A stretch of DNA of 64,000 nt, taken from the NCBI RefSeq assembly GCF_014653435.1, contig NZ_BNAO01000007.1, positions 92,538-156,537 of the forward strand. Reading direction: 5' to 3'. Source of the DNA: Alishewanella longhuensis (GTDB lineage: Bacteria; Pseudomonadota; Gammaproteobacteria; Enterobacterales; Alteromonadaceae). A program made the translations under genes and the position numbers. The number at the start of each line of letters is the position of its first letter. The first letter of the stretch is position 1. The notes beneath the pieces are model-generated. The model worked only from the letters and a program-made list of their open reading frames with translations, ran no database searches and was not told the origin of the DNA. Below are positions 1 to 8,884 of the stretch, one piece after another.

Positions 1-57
1 ACTGGCGCACATTATATAGTGCCTATTCTGATTGCGCAAGCCGAAGCTTGCTTTATT

Positions 58-142
58 TGGTGCCGAGAGCGGGACTTGAACCCGCACGTCCGAAGACACT
101 ACCCCCTCAAGATAGCGTGTCTACCAATTTCACCACCTCGGC
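58..142 (-). tRNA. tRNA-Leu (anticodon GAG)
   Basis: Read on the minus strand this folds as an 85-nt class II tRNA. The acceptor stem GCCGAGG pairs with the 3' part, CCA is encoded, the D-loop carries GGTAGAC, the anticodon loop is TTGAGGG with GAG at the anticodon, and there is a long variable arm and a T-arm with GGTTCAAGTCC. Position just after secG matches the secG-leuU order known in enterobacteria. A small GCAAGC/GCTTGC hairpin with a four-base loop at 36-51 lies just downstream but has no U-run in the tRNA direction, so I do not call it a terminator. Confidence 0.97.
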
Positions 143-151
143 TTGTAAAGC

Positions 152-487
152 TTAGTTTCCTACCGGGATGTCGTTTACGTCATCTTGCTTGGCAGGTGCC
201 TGTTCATTAAGGGCTGGAACAGTTTGGAAGAAATCAACACCGTCATCTGGCTTGCTTTGTTTTGCCGTTAAGTTACCCAATACGATACTTAATACGAAAA
301 ACAACACCGCAAGTACAGTAGTGCTTTTTGTTAAAAAGTTACCTGTACCACTGGAACCAAAAACTGTACCTGATGCACCGGCACCAAAGGCTGCGCCCAT
401 GCTGGCACCTTTACCGTGTTGAATAAGCACTAAACCTATCAGCGCTAAGGCAACCAGTAAGTAACAAACTACAAAAATCTCGTACAT
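152..487 (-). CDS. secG: Preprotein translocase subunit SecG
   Basis: A 111-residue inner-membrane protein that assists SecYE in protein export. It has two hydrophobic segments (about residues 2-23 and 50-72) separated by the typical GKGASMGAAFGAG loop, followed by a polar, Asp/Gln-rich tail. The reading frame stays open further upstream, but the ATG at 487 opening MYEIFVV fits the family N-terminus, and upstream initiation would add a basic leader overlapping tpiA. It starts 2 nt after the tpiA stop and is followed by tRNA-Leu, so it is probably the last gene of the glmM-tpiA-secG run. Confidence 0.95.
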   Translation of the reverse strand: MYEIFVVCYLLVALALIGLVLIQHGKGASMGAAFGAGASGTVFGSSGTGNFLTKSTTVLAVLFFVLSIVLGNLTAKQSKPDDGVDFFQTVPALNEQAPAKQDDVNDIPVGN

Positions 488-489
488 AA

Positions 490-1239
490 TTATTCCTTTG
501 CGTTTGCCTTGATACTTAGGCAAATTTGAGCAAATTCTTCAGGCTTTAAGCTAGCACCGCCAACTAAAGCCCCATCTATGTCTGGCTGTGTAAATAATGC
601 AGCGCAATTCTCTGCATTTACACTACCACCATATAAAATTCTTACCTGCTGAGCTGCATCTTTATCGTAAGATGCCAGCGTGTTCCGGATAAAAGCATGC
701 GTTTGCTGTGCCTGTTCCGGTGTCGCTGACTCGCCCGTACCTATTGCCCAAATGGGCTCATAAGCAATTACCGATTTCAGCAGCAATTTGGGGTGCGAAG
801 CATACACCGCAGCCAATTGTTTCGCAATAACCTGTTGCGTTTTTTCTTGCTGCCGCTCAGTTAAACTTTCACCAATGCACAACACAGGTGTTAATCCCGC
901 AGCAATGGCAGCCTTTACTTTAGCGGCAATCAATTCATCACTTTCAAATTGATACTGCCTACGCTCAGAGTGTCCTACCAGAGCGTAACTTGCGCCCGCT
1001 TCTTTTAACAAAGCGGCGCTTAATTGCCCGGTGTAAGCTCCAGATACTTCAGCACTAATGTCCTGAGCTCCCAACGCCAGCGTTGCTGTTTGCGGAAATA
1101 GCGGCAATAAGGTCGCAGGCGGACAAATTAATACTTCGGCATCAACCTGTATTTTTGCCAACGCACCACTAACAGAGTCAATCAACGCCTTAGCGCCATT
1201 CATTTTCCAATTAGCGGCAATCAGGGCTTTACGTGACAT
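490..1239 (-). CDS. tpiA: Triose-phosphate isomerase
   Basis: Interconverts dihydroxyacetone phosphate and glyceraldehyde-3-phosphate. It is a single TIM barrel of 249 residues, the normal size. The active-site residues are visible: Lys12 in NWKMNG, His90 in VGHSERR and Glu161 in AYEPIWAIGTG, with the C-terminal phosphate loop GGSVN. It sits between glmM and secG; enterobacteria lack tpiA at this position, whereas several other gammaproteobacteria have it here. The 2-nt gap to secG suggests cotranscription; the 104-nt gap to glmM could hold a separate signal but I see no clear promoter. Confidence 0.97.
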   Translation of the reverse strand: MSRKALIAANWKMNGAKALIDSVSGALAKIQVDAEVLICPPATLLPLFPQTATLALGAQDISAEVSGAYTGQLSAALLKEAGASYALVGHSERRQYQFESDELIAAKVKAAIAAGLTPVLCIGESLTERQQEKTQQVIAKQLAAVYASHPKLLLKSVIAYEPIWAIGTGESATPEQAQQTHAFIRNTLASYDKDAAQQVRILYGGSVNAENCAALFTQPDIDGALVGGASLKPEEFAQICLSIKANAKE

Positions 1240-1343
1240 TAGGCTTTATCCTTTGCTAAAACGTGGTGATAGTACCCAAGCTTGTTGCTTAGAACAAGCT
1301 TTTCGGGCGCTATCTGAGTTAGTTGCACATTTTTTAGCTTACC

Positions 1344-2678
1344 TTAGCTGGCAATTTTCACTGCAGCTGCGATTTTCTCAGCATAAGCACGTACCAAGGC
1401 TTCATCTTCACCTTCAACCATCACCCGAATTAAAGGTTCGGTACCGGATTTGCGAATTAGCACCCGCCCTGTGCCAGCCAACGCTTGCTCAACTTCAGCA
1501 ATGCTTTGCTTAACGTTCTGCTTTTCTAACGGCGCAGTACCTTTAGCAAACTTCACATTAACCAACACCTGCGGTAACTTGCGCATGTCGGCACACAGCT
1601 CTGCCAGACTTTTACTACTCGACAGCATCGCATTGAGCACTTGTAATGAGGCAATAATACCATCACCAGTACAGGTATAATCTAAGTTAAGCACATGCCC
1701 TGAATTCTCACCGCCAATCCGCCAGTTATTTTCACGTAGTAATTCCATCACATAGCGATCACCCACTGCACTGCGGGCAAAAGGTATATCTAACCGTACC
1801 AGTGCCAGCTCTAACCCCATATTGCTCATCAGGGTTCCTACTACGCCGCCTTGCAAAGTGCCCGCCTCTTTCGCTGCACGGGCAATGATGTAAACAATTT
1901 CATCACCATCTAACACCCGACCTTGCTGGTCAACCATCATTACGCGATCGCCATCACCGTCGTACGCAATACCTAAATCAGCCCCTTGAGCGATCACAGT
2001 TTGCTGCAATAAATCGGTGTGAGTAGCACCACATTGATCATTGATGTTTAAGCCGTCTGGTTCGCAACCAATGGCGATAACCTTGGCACCTAATTCTTTA
2101 AAAACTGCTGGCGCAATATGGTAGGTGGCGCCATGGGCACAATCTATGACAATTTTTAACCCATTTAACGATAAATGGTTCTTTAAATGACTTTTGCAAA
2201 ATTCGATATAACGTCCGGCTGCATCGTTAATGCGTACCGCTTTACCTAAGTTTTCTGATGACTCACAAATCATCGGCTGCTCTAGCTCGTGCTCGATGGC
2301 CAGCTCGATATCATCCGGTAATTTGGTGCCGTCAGCCGAGAAAAACTTAATGCCGTTATCATAATAAGGATTATGTGATGCACTAATTACAATACCGGCT
2401 TCAGCCCGAAAAGTACGGGTTAAATAGGCCACAGCAGGGGTAGGCATAGGCCCAAGCAAGCGCACATCGATACCAGCAGCGATAAGCCCTGCCTCTAACG
2501 CTGTTTCTAACAAGTAACCTGAAATACGGGTATCTTTACCAATAAGCACTTTACGTGTGCCCCGCTGCGACAATACCCGCCCGGCAGCCCAACCTAGCTT
2601 CATGGCAAACTCAGGTGTTATCGGAAAATCACCAACACGACCACGTACACCATCTGTACCAAAATACTTTCTACTCAT
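1344..2678 (-). CDS. glmM: Phosphoglucosamine mutase
   Basis: Converts glucosamine-6-phosphate to glucosamine-1-phosphate on the route to UDP-GlcNAc for peptidoglycan and LPS. It has 444 residues, as expected. The phosphoserine loop is VISASHNP with Ser101 as the phosphorylated residue, the metal-binding loop is DGDGDR at 240-245, and the sugar-binding GGENSGH and C-terminal phosphate-binding [12 protein letters not shown] motifs are present. It starts 3 nt after the folP stop, the conserved folP-glmM pairing, so the two are almost surely cotranscribed. Confidence 0.97.
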   Translation of the reverse strand: MSRKYFGTDGVRGRVGDFPITPEFAMKLGWAAGRVLSQRGTRKVLIGKDTRISGYLLETALEAGLIAAGIDVRLLGPMPTPAVAYLTRTFRAEAGIVISASHNPYYDNGIKFFSADGTKLPDDIELAIEHELEQPMICESSENLGKAVRINDAAGRYIEFCKSHLKNHLSLNGLKIVIDCAHGATYHIAPAVFKELGAKVIAIGCEPDGLNINDQCGATHTDLLQQTVIAQGADLGIAYDGDGDRVMMVDQQGRVLDGDEIVYIIARAAKEAGTLQGGVVGTLMSNMGLELALVRLDIPFARSAVGDRYVMELLRENNWRIGGENSGHVLNLDYTCTGDGIIASLQVLNAMLSSSKSLAELCADMRKLPQVLVNVKFAKGTAPLEKQNVKQSIAEVEQALAGTGRVLIRKSGTEPLIRVMVEGEDEALVRAYAEKIAAAVKIAS

Positions 2679-2681
2679 TTA

Positions 2682-3515
2682 CTACACTCCAAAACGGGCG
2701 GCAGCGGCAACACGTACCGCCTGTACTGTTTCTTTTACATCATGTACCCGGATAATTTGAGCGCCAGCATAAGCTGCCAGCGTAGCACAGGCAAGACTGC
2801 CAGATAGCCGCTCTGTTACCGGAACATCTAATAATTGACCTATCATCGATTTACGTGACATCCCTGCTAACACCGGATAACCGCTGGCTACAAACTGCGT
2901 TAAGGCCGCTAATAGTTGGTAATTGTGCGCTAAGGTTTTACCAAAACCAAATCCTGGGTCTAAAATAATTTGTGATGCAGCAATACCTGCTTGCTGACAT
3001 TGCTTTGCTTTATCCAACAAAAATTGGTAAACCTCTTGCACTACATCGTTGTATTGTGGCGCATGCTGCATAGTGCGAGGCGCGCCCTGCATATGCATAA
3101 TACATACTGGCACCCCAAGGCCGGCAGCAACAGTAAGCGCATCAGGTTCCTGCAAGGCTCTAACATCATTAATAATATCGGCACCCGCCTGAACCGCGGC
3201 TGACATAACAGCCGCTTTGCTGGTATCAATAGAAATAACGCAATCAAAACGCTGGCGAATAGCGGTAATGAGCGGCACTACCCGTTGTAGTTCTTCGCTC
3301 AAACTTACTGCCGCCGCGCCAGGACGAGTCGACTCACCACCAATATCAATTATAGTAGCGCCATCTTGCAGCATTTGCTCTGCACTATATAACGCCTGAT
3401 CTAAAAGGTGATGCTTGCCACCATCGGAAAATGAATCCGGTGTTACATTTAAAATGCCCATCACCTGAGGGCGGCGTAAATCTAGCAGGCGCTGCCGGGG
3501 TAACTGTAATTGCAT
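2682..3515 (-). CDS. folP: Dihydropteroate synthase
   Basis: Condenses p-aminobenzoate with dihydropterin pyrophosphate in folate synthesis; it is the sulfonamide target. It has 277 residues and forms one TIM barrel. The family signatures MGILNVTPDSFSDGG (about 20-34), GGESTRPGA (about 59-67) and DPGFGFGK are intact. It lies downstream of ftsH as in most gammaproteobacteria, but a strong terminator at 3598-3622 separates the two, so folP-glmM probably uses its own promoter in the 83-nt stretch before its start or receives readthrough. Confidence 0.97.
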   Translation of the reverse strand: MQLQLPRQRLLDLRRPQVMGILNVTPDSFSDGGKHHLLDQALYSAEQMLQDGATIIDIGGESTRPGAAAVSLSEELQRVVPLITAIRQRFDCVISIDTSKAAVMSAAVQAGADIINDVRALQEPDALTVAAGLGVPVCIMHMQGAPRTMQHAPQYNDVVQEVYQFLLDKAKQCQQAGIAASQIILDPGFGFGKTLAHNYQLLAALTQFVASGYPVLAGMSRKSMIGQLLDVPVTERLSGSLACATLAAYAGAQIIRVHDVKETVQAVRVAAAARFGV

Positions 3516-3597
3516 AGGGTTTCCTATTGACTATACTCTACTTGGTCATTTTGCAGCGGTATTAACTGCAAAGACAATTGCTCCTGGCTAAAATAGT

Positions 3598-3622
3598 AAA
3601 ACCCCGGACTGGCCGGGGTTTT
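3598..3622 (-). terminator. Rho-independent terminator after ftsH
   Basis: CCCCGG and CCGGGG arms surround a 5-nt loop (ACTGG), with an A-run on one side and a T-run on the other, so it can end transcription in either direction. It lies 27 nt past the ftsH stop and before folP. Confidence 0.85.
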
Positions 3623-3649
3623 GATTATATCAGCTAATAAGCGCTTAGT

Positions 3650-5569
3650 TTAAACTGCATTACCTTCAGAAGGTTTATCCGTTGCCGTAGTGGCTGGCTT
3701 TTCAGCTTTAGTCGTATCGTCACCATCGTCTTTTGAACCCTTGTCACGAGGCTCCCAGTTTTCTGGCTGACTAACCGGCTTACGCTCCATTAACTCTTTG
3801 ATCTGACGTGAATCAATGGTTTCATACAGCATCAACGCATCTTTCATCGCATGCAGAATGTCCATGTTGTCAGTAAGCATCTGCTGCGCACGAGCATAGT
3901 TACGATCGATGATGGCTTTAATTTCACTATCAATAATCGCCGCTGTCTCATCAGACATATTCTTGGCCTTACCCATACTACGGCCTAAAAATACTTCGCC
4001 CTCTTCCTCTGCATAAAGCAGTGGACCTAATTTGTCTGAGAAGCCCCACTGCGTCACCATATTGCGGGCAATAGAGGTAGCATACTTAATATCTTGTGAG
4101 GCACCTGTTGATACCGCTTCAGTGCCGTAAATCATTTCTTCCGCTAAACGACCACCATAAGCTACTGAGATTTTACTCTCTAACTTACGGCGACTAACAC
4201 TTATCGCGTCTTGTTCCGGTAAGAAGAACGTAACACCTAAAGCGCGACCTCGCGGAATAATAGTAACCTTGTGCACAGGATCATGCTCTGGTACTAAGCA
4301 GCCAACGATGGCATGGCCTGCTTCATGATACGCCGTCATCTCTTTTTCAGCGTCGGTCATTACCATAGAGCGGCGCTCAGCACCCATCATAATTTTGTCT
4401 TTAGCACGCTCAAATTCTTCCATGCTAACCACACGACGGTTACCACGGGCAGCAAATAACGCGGCTTCGTTTACCAGGTTAGCTAAGTCGGCACCTGAGA
4501 AACCTGGGGTACCACGAGCAATAACACTGGCTTTAACATCATCCGCCATCGGTACTTTGCGCATATGTACTTTTAAAATCTGCTCACGGCCACGCACATC
4601 AGGCAAACCAACAACGACCTGACGGTCAAAACGACCTGGGCGTAGCAAGGCAGCATCCAATACATCTGGGCGGTTAGTGGCAGCAATAATGATGATACCT
4701 TCGTTACCATCAAAACCGTCCATTTCAACCAGCATTTGGTTTAAGGTTTGCTCACGCTCATCATGACCACCACCTAAACCGGCACCACGCTGCCGGCCGA
4801 CCGCATCAATTTCATCGATAAAGATGATACAAGGCGCCGCCTTTTTCGCCTGTTCGAACATGTCACGCACCCGTGAGGCACCGACACCAACAAACATTTC
4901 GACAAAATCTGAACCAGAAATCGTGAAGAATGGCACCTTAGCTTCACCCGCTATGGCTTTTGCCAGCAAGGTTTTACCCGTACCCGGTGGGCCAACCATT
5001 AAGATACCTTTGGGGATCTTACCGCCCAATTTTTGAAAGCGTGCAGGTTCTTTCAGGTAATCCACCAGCTCAGACACTTCTTCTTTAGCTTCGTCACAAC
5101 CGGCAACATCGGCAAAAGTGGTTTTAATTTGATCTTCGCCCATCAAACGGGCTTTGCTCTTACCAAAAGACATGGCACCTTTACCGCCACCGCCTTGCAT
5201 CTGGCGCATAAAGAAAATCCAGACGCCAATCAATAACAGCATAGGGAACCAAGAAATAAAGATGGTGGCTAACCAGCTAGTTTCTTCTGGTTTAGCACCC
5301 AGTACGCGAACGTCGTTGTGATACAGATCTTTCAATAAGTCAGGATCATTTACCGGCAACACGGTTTCAAAACGCTCACCGCTGCGCTTCACACCGGTAA
5401 TAACGCCGCTGCGCTCAATCTTAACTTCGCGGATCAGCCCCTGGTTTATCTCTTTGACAAACTGGGTGTAGCTGGTCTGGCGATCGGTGTTTTCACTGGG
5501 GCCAAAGCTGTTAAATACCGACATCAGTACTACTGCGATGACTAACCAGACAATCAGATTTTTTGCCAT
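3650..5569 (-). CDS. ftsH: ATP-dependent zinc metalloprotease FtsH
   Basis: Membrane-bound AAA+ protease that degrades misfolded membrane proteins and regulators such as LpxC and sigma-32. It has 639 residues from the ATG at 5569; the slightly longer reading begins at a TTG and is less likely because MAKNLI is the family N-terminus. Two membrane segments (about 5-22 and 100-121) flank a periplasmic domain. Then come Walker A GPPGTGKT (193-200), Walker B IIFIDEID (248-255), the arginine-finger region RPGRFDRQ and the zinc motif HEAGH (415-419). The C-terminal tail is polar and low in complexity. It follows rlmE by 59 nt, the conserved rlmE-ftsH operon. Confidence 0.98.
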   Translation of the reverse strand: MAKNLIVWLVIAVVLMSVFNSFGPSENTDRQTSYTQFVKEINQGLIREVKIERSGVITGVKRSGERFETVLPVNDPDLLKDLYHNDVRVLGAKPEETSWLATIFISWFPMLLLIGVWIFFMRQMQGGGGKGAMSFGKSKARLMGEDQIKTTFADVAGCDEAKEEVSELVDYLKEPARFQKLGGKIPKGILMVGPPGTGKTLLAKAIAGEAKVPFFTISGSDFVEMFVGVGASRVRDMFEQAKKAAPCIIFIDEIDAVGRQRGAGLGGGHDEREQTLNQMLVEMDGFDGNEGIIIIAATNRPDVLDAALLRPGRFDRQVVVGLPDVRGREQILKVHMRKVPMADDVKASVIARGTPGFSGADLANLVNEAALFAARGNRRVVSMEEFERAKDKIMMGAERRSMVMTDAEKEMTAYHEAGHAIVGCLVPEHDPVHKVTIIPRGRALGVTFFLPEQDAISVSRRKLESKISVAYGGRLAEEMIYGTEAVSTGASQDIKYATSIARNMVTQWGFSDKLGPLLYAEEEGEVFLGRSMGKAKNMSDETAAIIDSEIKAIIDRNYARAQQMLTDNMDILHAMKDALMLYETIDSRQIKELMERKPVSQPENWEPRDKGSKDDGDDTTKAEKPATTATDKPSEGNAV

Positions 5570-5628
5570 GTCGCTCAAGGTGATAACCTCATCTTTACTC
5601 TAGAAATCATTAATTACGGCTTACTGTA

Positions 5629-6258
5629 CTAAAATTTGAAGCCGGTAGCCACGATATATGTCTCGCGCGAACGGGCGCGTGACGAATCTGGCTTGCGAAT
5701 TTTAACCGTGTTAAACGCGGTCCTAACCTCTTTCAGGTACTGCTCAAAGCCATCGCCCTGAAATACTTTGACCACAAAACTGCCATTTTGCTTCAACACT
5801 TTGTGGCACATTTCTAAAGCCAGTTCCACCAGATACATAGAACGTGCCTGATCGGTGGTATCATTGCCACTCATGTTGGGCGCCATATCCGATAATACCA
5901 CATCTACGTTCTTACCGCCGATCCGGCTCAGTAATGCCTCTAAAACGGCATCTTCCCGAAAGTCGCCCTGTAAAAAGGCCACGCCAGCCAGCGGGTCCAT
6001 AGGTAATATATCACAAGCAACCACAGTCCCCTGCTGACCAACCACACCAGCAACATATTGCGACCAACTGCCGGGGGCAGAGCCTAAGTCTACGACATTC
6101 ATACCCGGCTTCAGCAACTTATCCTGTTGCTGAATTTCCTCTAATTTAAAAGAGGCTCTGGAGCGTAGCCCTAATTTTTGGGCCTTCTGTACAAATTGAT
6201 CATCAAAATGCTCTTTTAACCAACGGGTTGAGCTGGCCGAGCGTTTTTTCTTCGTCAT
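5629..6258 (-). CDS. rlmE: 23S rRNA 2'-O-ribose U2552 methyltransferase
   Basis: Methylates the A-loop uridine of 23S rRNA during large-subunit assembly (also called RrmJ/FtsJ). It has 209 residues, matching the family, with the SAM-binding motif [13 protein letters not shown] at about 55-67. The catalytic K-D-K-E tetrad falls at Lys38, Asp124, Lys164 and Glu199, the same numbering I recall for the E. coli enzyme. It is divergent from yhbY, the usual arrangement, with an 81-nt shared promoter region. Confidence 0.97.
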   Translation of the reverse strand: MTKKKRSASSTRWLKEHFDDQFVQKAQKLGLRSRASFKLEEIQQQDKLLKPGMNVVDLGSAPGSWSQYVAGVVGQQGTVVACDILPMDPLAGVAFLQGDFREDAVLEALLSRIGGKNVDVVLSDMAPNMSGNDTTDQARSMYLVELALEMCHKVLKQNGSFVVKVFQGDGFEQYLKEVRTAFNTVKIRKPDSSRARSRETYIVATGFKF

Positions 6259-6339
6259 GTTACTACTCTTAAATAGTCTTATGCCTTAGATGGCGCTACA
6301 ATAGGCATAATTCAAGCTTTTATCGGACATTTTAACCTT

Positions 6340-6636
6340 ATGAGTTTAACCAATAAACAAAAACAATTCTTAAAAAGCAAAGCCCATGATTTAAAACCTG
6401 TTATTTTATTGGGTGGCAATGGCCTAACTGAAGGCGTAGTGGCGGAAATTGAGAACGCGCTAAACCATCATGAATTAATTAAAATTAAAGTACCAGGTGA
6501 AGATCGCGAGCAAAAAGTGCTGATTATGGATGCCATTATTCGTGAAACTAAAGCGGAGAAGGTTCAGGTAATTGGGAAAATTTTAGTGTTATTTCGCCAA
6601 ACCCAAGACAAAAAAATTCAGTTACCGCGCGGCTAA
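6340..6636 (+). CDS. yhbY: Ribosome assembly RNA-binding protein YhbY
   Basis: Small CRS1/YhbY (CRM) domain protein that associates with pre-50S particles. Its 98 residues comprise one CRM fold. The GxxG RNA-binding loop is visible as LGGNGLTEGV near residues 27-36, and the segment HHELIKIKV is typical of the family. It is transcribed away from rlmE. Its 3' end overlaps the convergent small gene at 6633 by 4 nt. Confidence 0.94.
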   Translation: MSLTNKQKQFLKSKAHDLKPVILLGGNGLTEGVVAEIENALNHHELIKIKVPGEDREQKVLIMDAIIRETKAEKVQVIGKILVLFRQTQDKKIQLPRG

Positions 6637-7034
6637 GACGCTACAAAAAAACCTGCATCCGCTAGTGCCTGCTTGGCACTTTGCTCATCAGCGGCCAGCT
6701 GGCTAACTAAATACGCTGGTTTATCAGCCAGCGTAGCCTTTGCAAATTGCCACATTACCAGCGCATTGTCGGCACATATTGTTTCTACATGGCGTAAATT
6801 ATGCTGATAACACCAGGTAGTATTATCAACTAACAGGTCAAACACCTCGGCCGGGCTCACTTGCCAGGCTCTAACATCCAACACTACTGCCCAAGGCTGT
6901 GCCACTATAGGTGTGACTAACGCGCGAAACTCTTTAACGTACGCCTGTGCTGTCGCAAGTGTCCAAAAACCATCTGCCACTACCCACAAAACCTTATCCT
7001 GAAGATTAAGCTGAAATGCCTTTTTTGCTTTCAT
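6633..7034 (-). CDS. Hypothetical protein, possibly STAS/SpoIIAA-like
   Basis: A 133-residue soluble protein with no signal peptide or membrane segment. The pattern of short strands (LQDKVLWVVADG, PWAVVLDVRAW) followed by helices resembles the STAS/SpoIIAA-like fold, but I do not recognise a named family. The start has a good ribosome-binding site (GGGGA, 6 nt upstream). It is convergent with yhbY (4-nt overlap) and divergent from radD (start-to-start gap about 47 nt). Function unknown. Confidence 0.75.
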   Translation of the reverse strand: MKAKKAFQLNLQDKVLWVVADGFWTLATAQAYVKEFRALVTPIVAQPWAVVLDVRAWQVSPAEVFDLLVDNTTWCYQHNLRHVETICADNALVMWQFAKATLADKPAYLVSQLAADEQSAKQALADAGFFVAS

Positions 7035-7081
7035 TAATTTCCCCTTCAGTTGTTATACCTTTACCGGCAAGGCTATAAAGC

Positions 7082-8860
7082 ATGGCCAACTTTGTGATAG
7101 TCTCTGCCCGACTTATACCACTACCGCTTCTTATGCAATTACGAGATTATCAACAACAGGCTGTTGACGCTACTATCCAATTTTTTCAAAAAAATACCGC
7201 AACCGCTGTTGTGGTGTTACCCACTGGTGCCGGTAAAAGCCTGGTGATTGCCGAATTAGCCCGCCAGGCTCGCGGCCGTGTTTTAGTATTAACCCATGTA
7301 AAAGAATTAGTTGCGCAAAATGCTGAAAAAGTGGCGGCGCTGACTGATAGAGCAAGTATTTTTGCTGCAGGTTTGCAGCAAAAAGACAGCAGCGCTAAAA
7401 CCGTCGTTGCCAGTGTGCAATCAGCAGCAAACAATTTAACGGCTTTCACAGCCCCCTTTTCGTTACTGATTATCGACGAATGCCACCGAGTCAGTAACGA
7501 TGCCAACAGCCAATATCAGCAATTATTCCAGCACTTACGCCAACTTAACCCCAGCCTAAAAGTGCTTGGGCTTACCGCCACGCCCTATCGGCTGGGTAGC
7601 GGCTGGATTTATCGTCAGCACTATCATGGCCGGATAGGGAATACCAATAACCCGGTTTTTGAGCACTGTATCTTTGAATTGCCGCTACGGCCACTCATTA
7701 AAAAAGGTTATCTTACCCCACCCAGGCTGTATGACGGCTTAACCGCACAGTACGATTTTAGCCAGCTTAGCCCAACCACAAATGGCGACTACGCGGAAAA
7801 AGAGGTTAATAGCTTACTTGGTAAAATGGGCCGCGCTACCCGCTTAATCATCCAGCAATTAATCGGCTTAGCGCAACAACGCAAGGGCATTATTATTTTC
7901 GCTGCCACGGTAAAGCACGCCGAGGAAGTAATGCAGTTATTGAGCTCTGAGTCGGCCGCACTGCTTACAGCCAATACGCCGGATCAAGAACGTGATGAAC
8001 TTATCAGGCGTTTTAAAGCACAACAGCTGAAATTTTTGGTGAATGTTTCGGTGCTGACCACAGGCTTTGACGCTCCACATGTTGATTTAATTGCTATTTT
8101 ACGCCCTACCGCCTCGGTGAGTTTGTTTCAGCAAATGGTGGGGCGCGGTTTACGCTTAGCGCCGGGTAAAACAGAATGCCTGATTATTGATTACGCCGCC
8201 AATGGTTACGATTTATACTTCCCAGAAATAGGCCAGCCTAAACCAAACAGCAAAGCCGTACCGGTACAGGTACCCTGCCCGCTCTGTGGCTTTGCTAATA
8301 TTTTTTGGGGATTAACGGACAGCGATGGCGACATCATCGAACATTACGGCCGGCGCTGTCAGGGTTTACAGGCTGATCAGCACAGCCAATGCGACTTTCG
8401 TTTTCGTAGCCGCAGTTGCCCAGATTGCGGCGCAGAAAACGATATTGCCGCACGCAGCTGCCATAATTGCCAATCGGTATTGGTTGATCCAGACAAGCGC
8501 TTACGCGAAGTACTAAACCAGCAACATCATCATTTATTTCGCTGCCAGAGCATGCAACTGAGCGATGACAATGGCGACGTGAAAGTCAGCTATTACGATA
8601 TTGACGGCAACCCCTTTTATCGCTGGTTTAAAGTGCAAACCCCGCAACAGTGCCGTGCTTTGTATGCGGCTTTTATTAAACCCCATAGCAAAGCCCCAGG
8701 CATACCGATACCGCCATTTAATAACGCCAGCGAGCTGGTAGCCTTAGCCGCATATTTTCGCCCGCCAGAGCTCATTTTGTTAAAAAAGCAAAAGCAGGGC
8801 TGGCAACACCTAGAAAGCTTTTTTGATTACCAGGGCCGTTACCAACATTTTACCGGCTAA
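7082..8860 (+). CDS. radD: DNA repair helicase RadD
   Basis: Superfamily 2 helicase-like ATPase related to E. coli RadD (YejH), which helps in recombination and double-strand-break repair. From the internal ATG at 7133, Walker A PTGAGKS is at about 30-36 and the DECH box at 115-118. Motif III is GLTATPYR, followed by a helicase C domain ending in VGRGLRLAPGKT and a zinc-binding C-terminal part with CPLCGF, CPDCG and CHNC. Similarity to RadD extends end to end. The start is uncertain: 7082 has an AAGG ribosome-binding site, while 7133 (MQLRDYQQQ) matches the family N-terminus better and would drop 17 residues. Confidence 0.93.
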   Translation: MANFVIVSARLIPLPLLMQLRDYQQQAVDATIQFFQKNTATAVVVLPTGAGKSLVIAELARQARGRVLVLTHVKELVAQNAEKVAALTDRASIFAAGLQQKDSSAKTVVASVQSAANNLTAFTAPFSLLIIDECHRVSNDANSQYQQLFQHLRQLNPSLKVLGLTATPYRLGSGWIYRQHYHGRIGNTNNPVFEHCIFELPLRPLIKKGYLTPPRLYDGLTAQYDFSQLSPTTNGDYAEKEVNSLLGKMGRATRLIIQQLIGLAQQRKGIIIFAATVKHAEEVMQLLSSESAALLTANTPDQERDELIRRFKAQQLKFLVNVSVLTTGFDAPHVDLIAILRPTASVSLFQQMVGRGLRLAPGKTECLIIDYAANGYDLYFPEIGQPKPNSKAVPVQVPCPLCGFANIFWGLTDSDGDIIEHYGRRCQGLQADQHSQCDFRFRSRSCPDCGAENDIAARSCHNCQSVLVDPDKRLREVLNQQHHHLFRCQSMQLSDDNGDVKVSYYDIDGNPFYRWFKVQTPQQCRALYAAFIKPHSKAPGIPIPPFNNASELVALAAYFRPPELILLKKQKQGWQHLESFFDYQGRYQHFTG

Positions 8861-8884
8861 GTACCTGCCTCCTTATCTGCCAGT

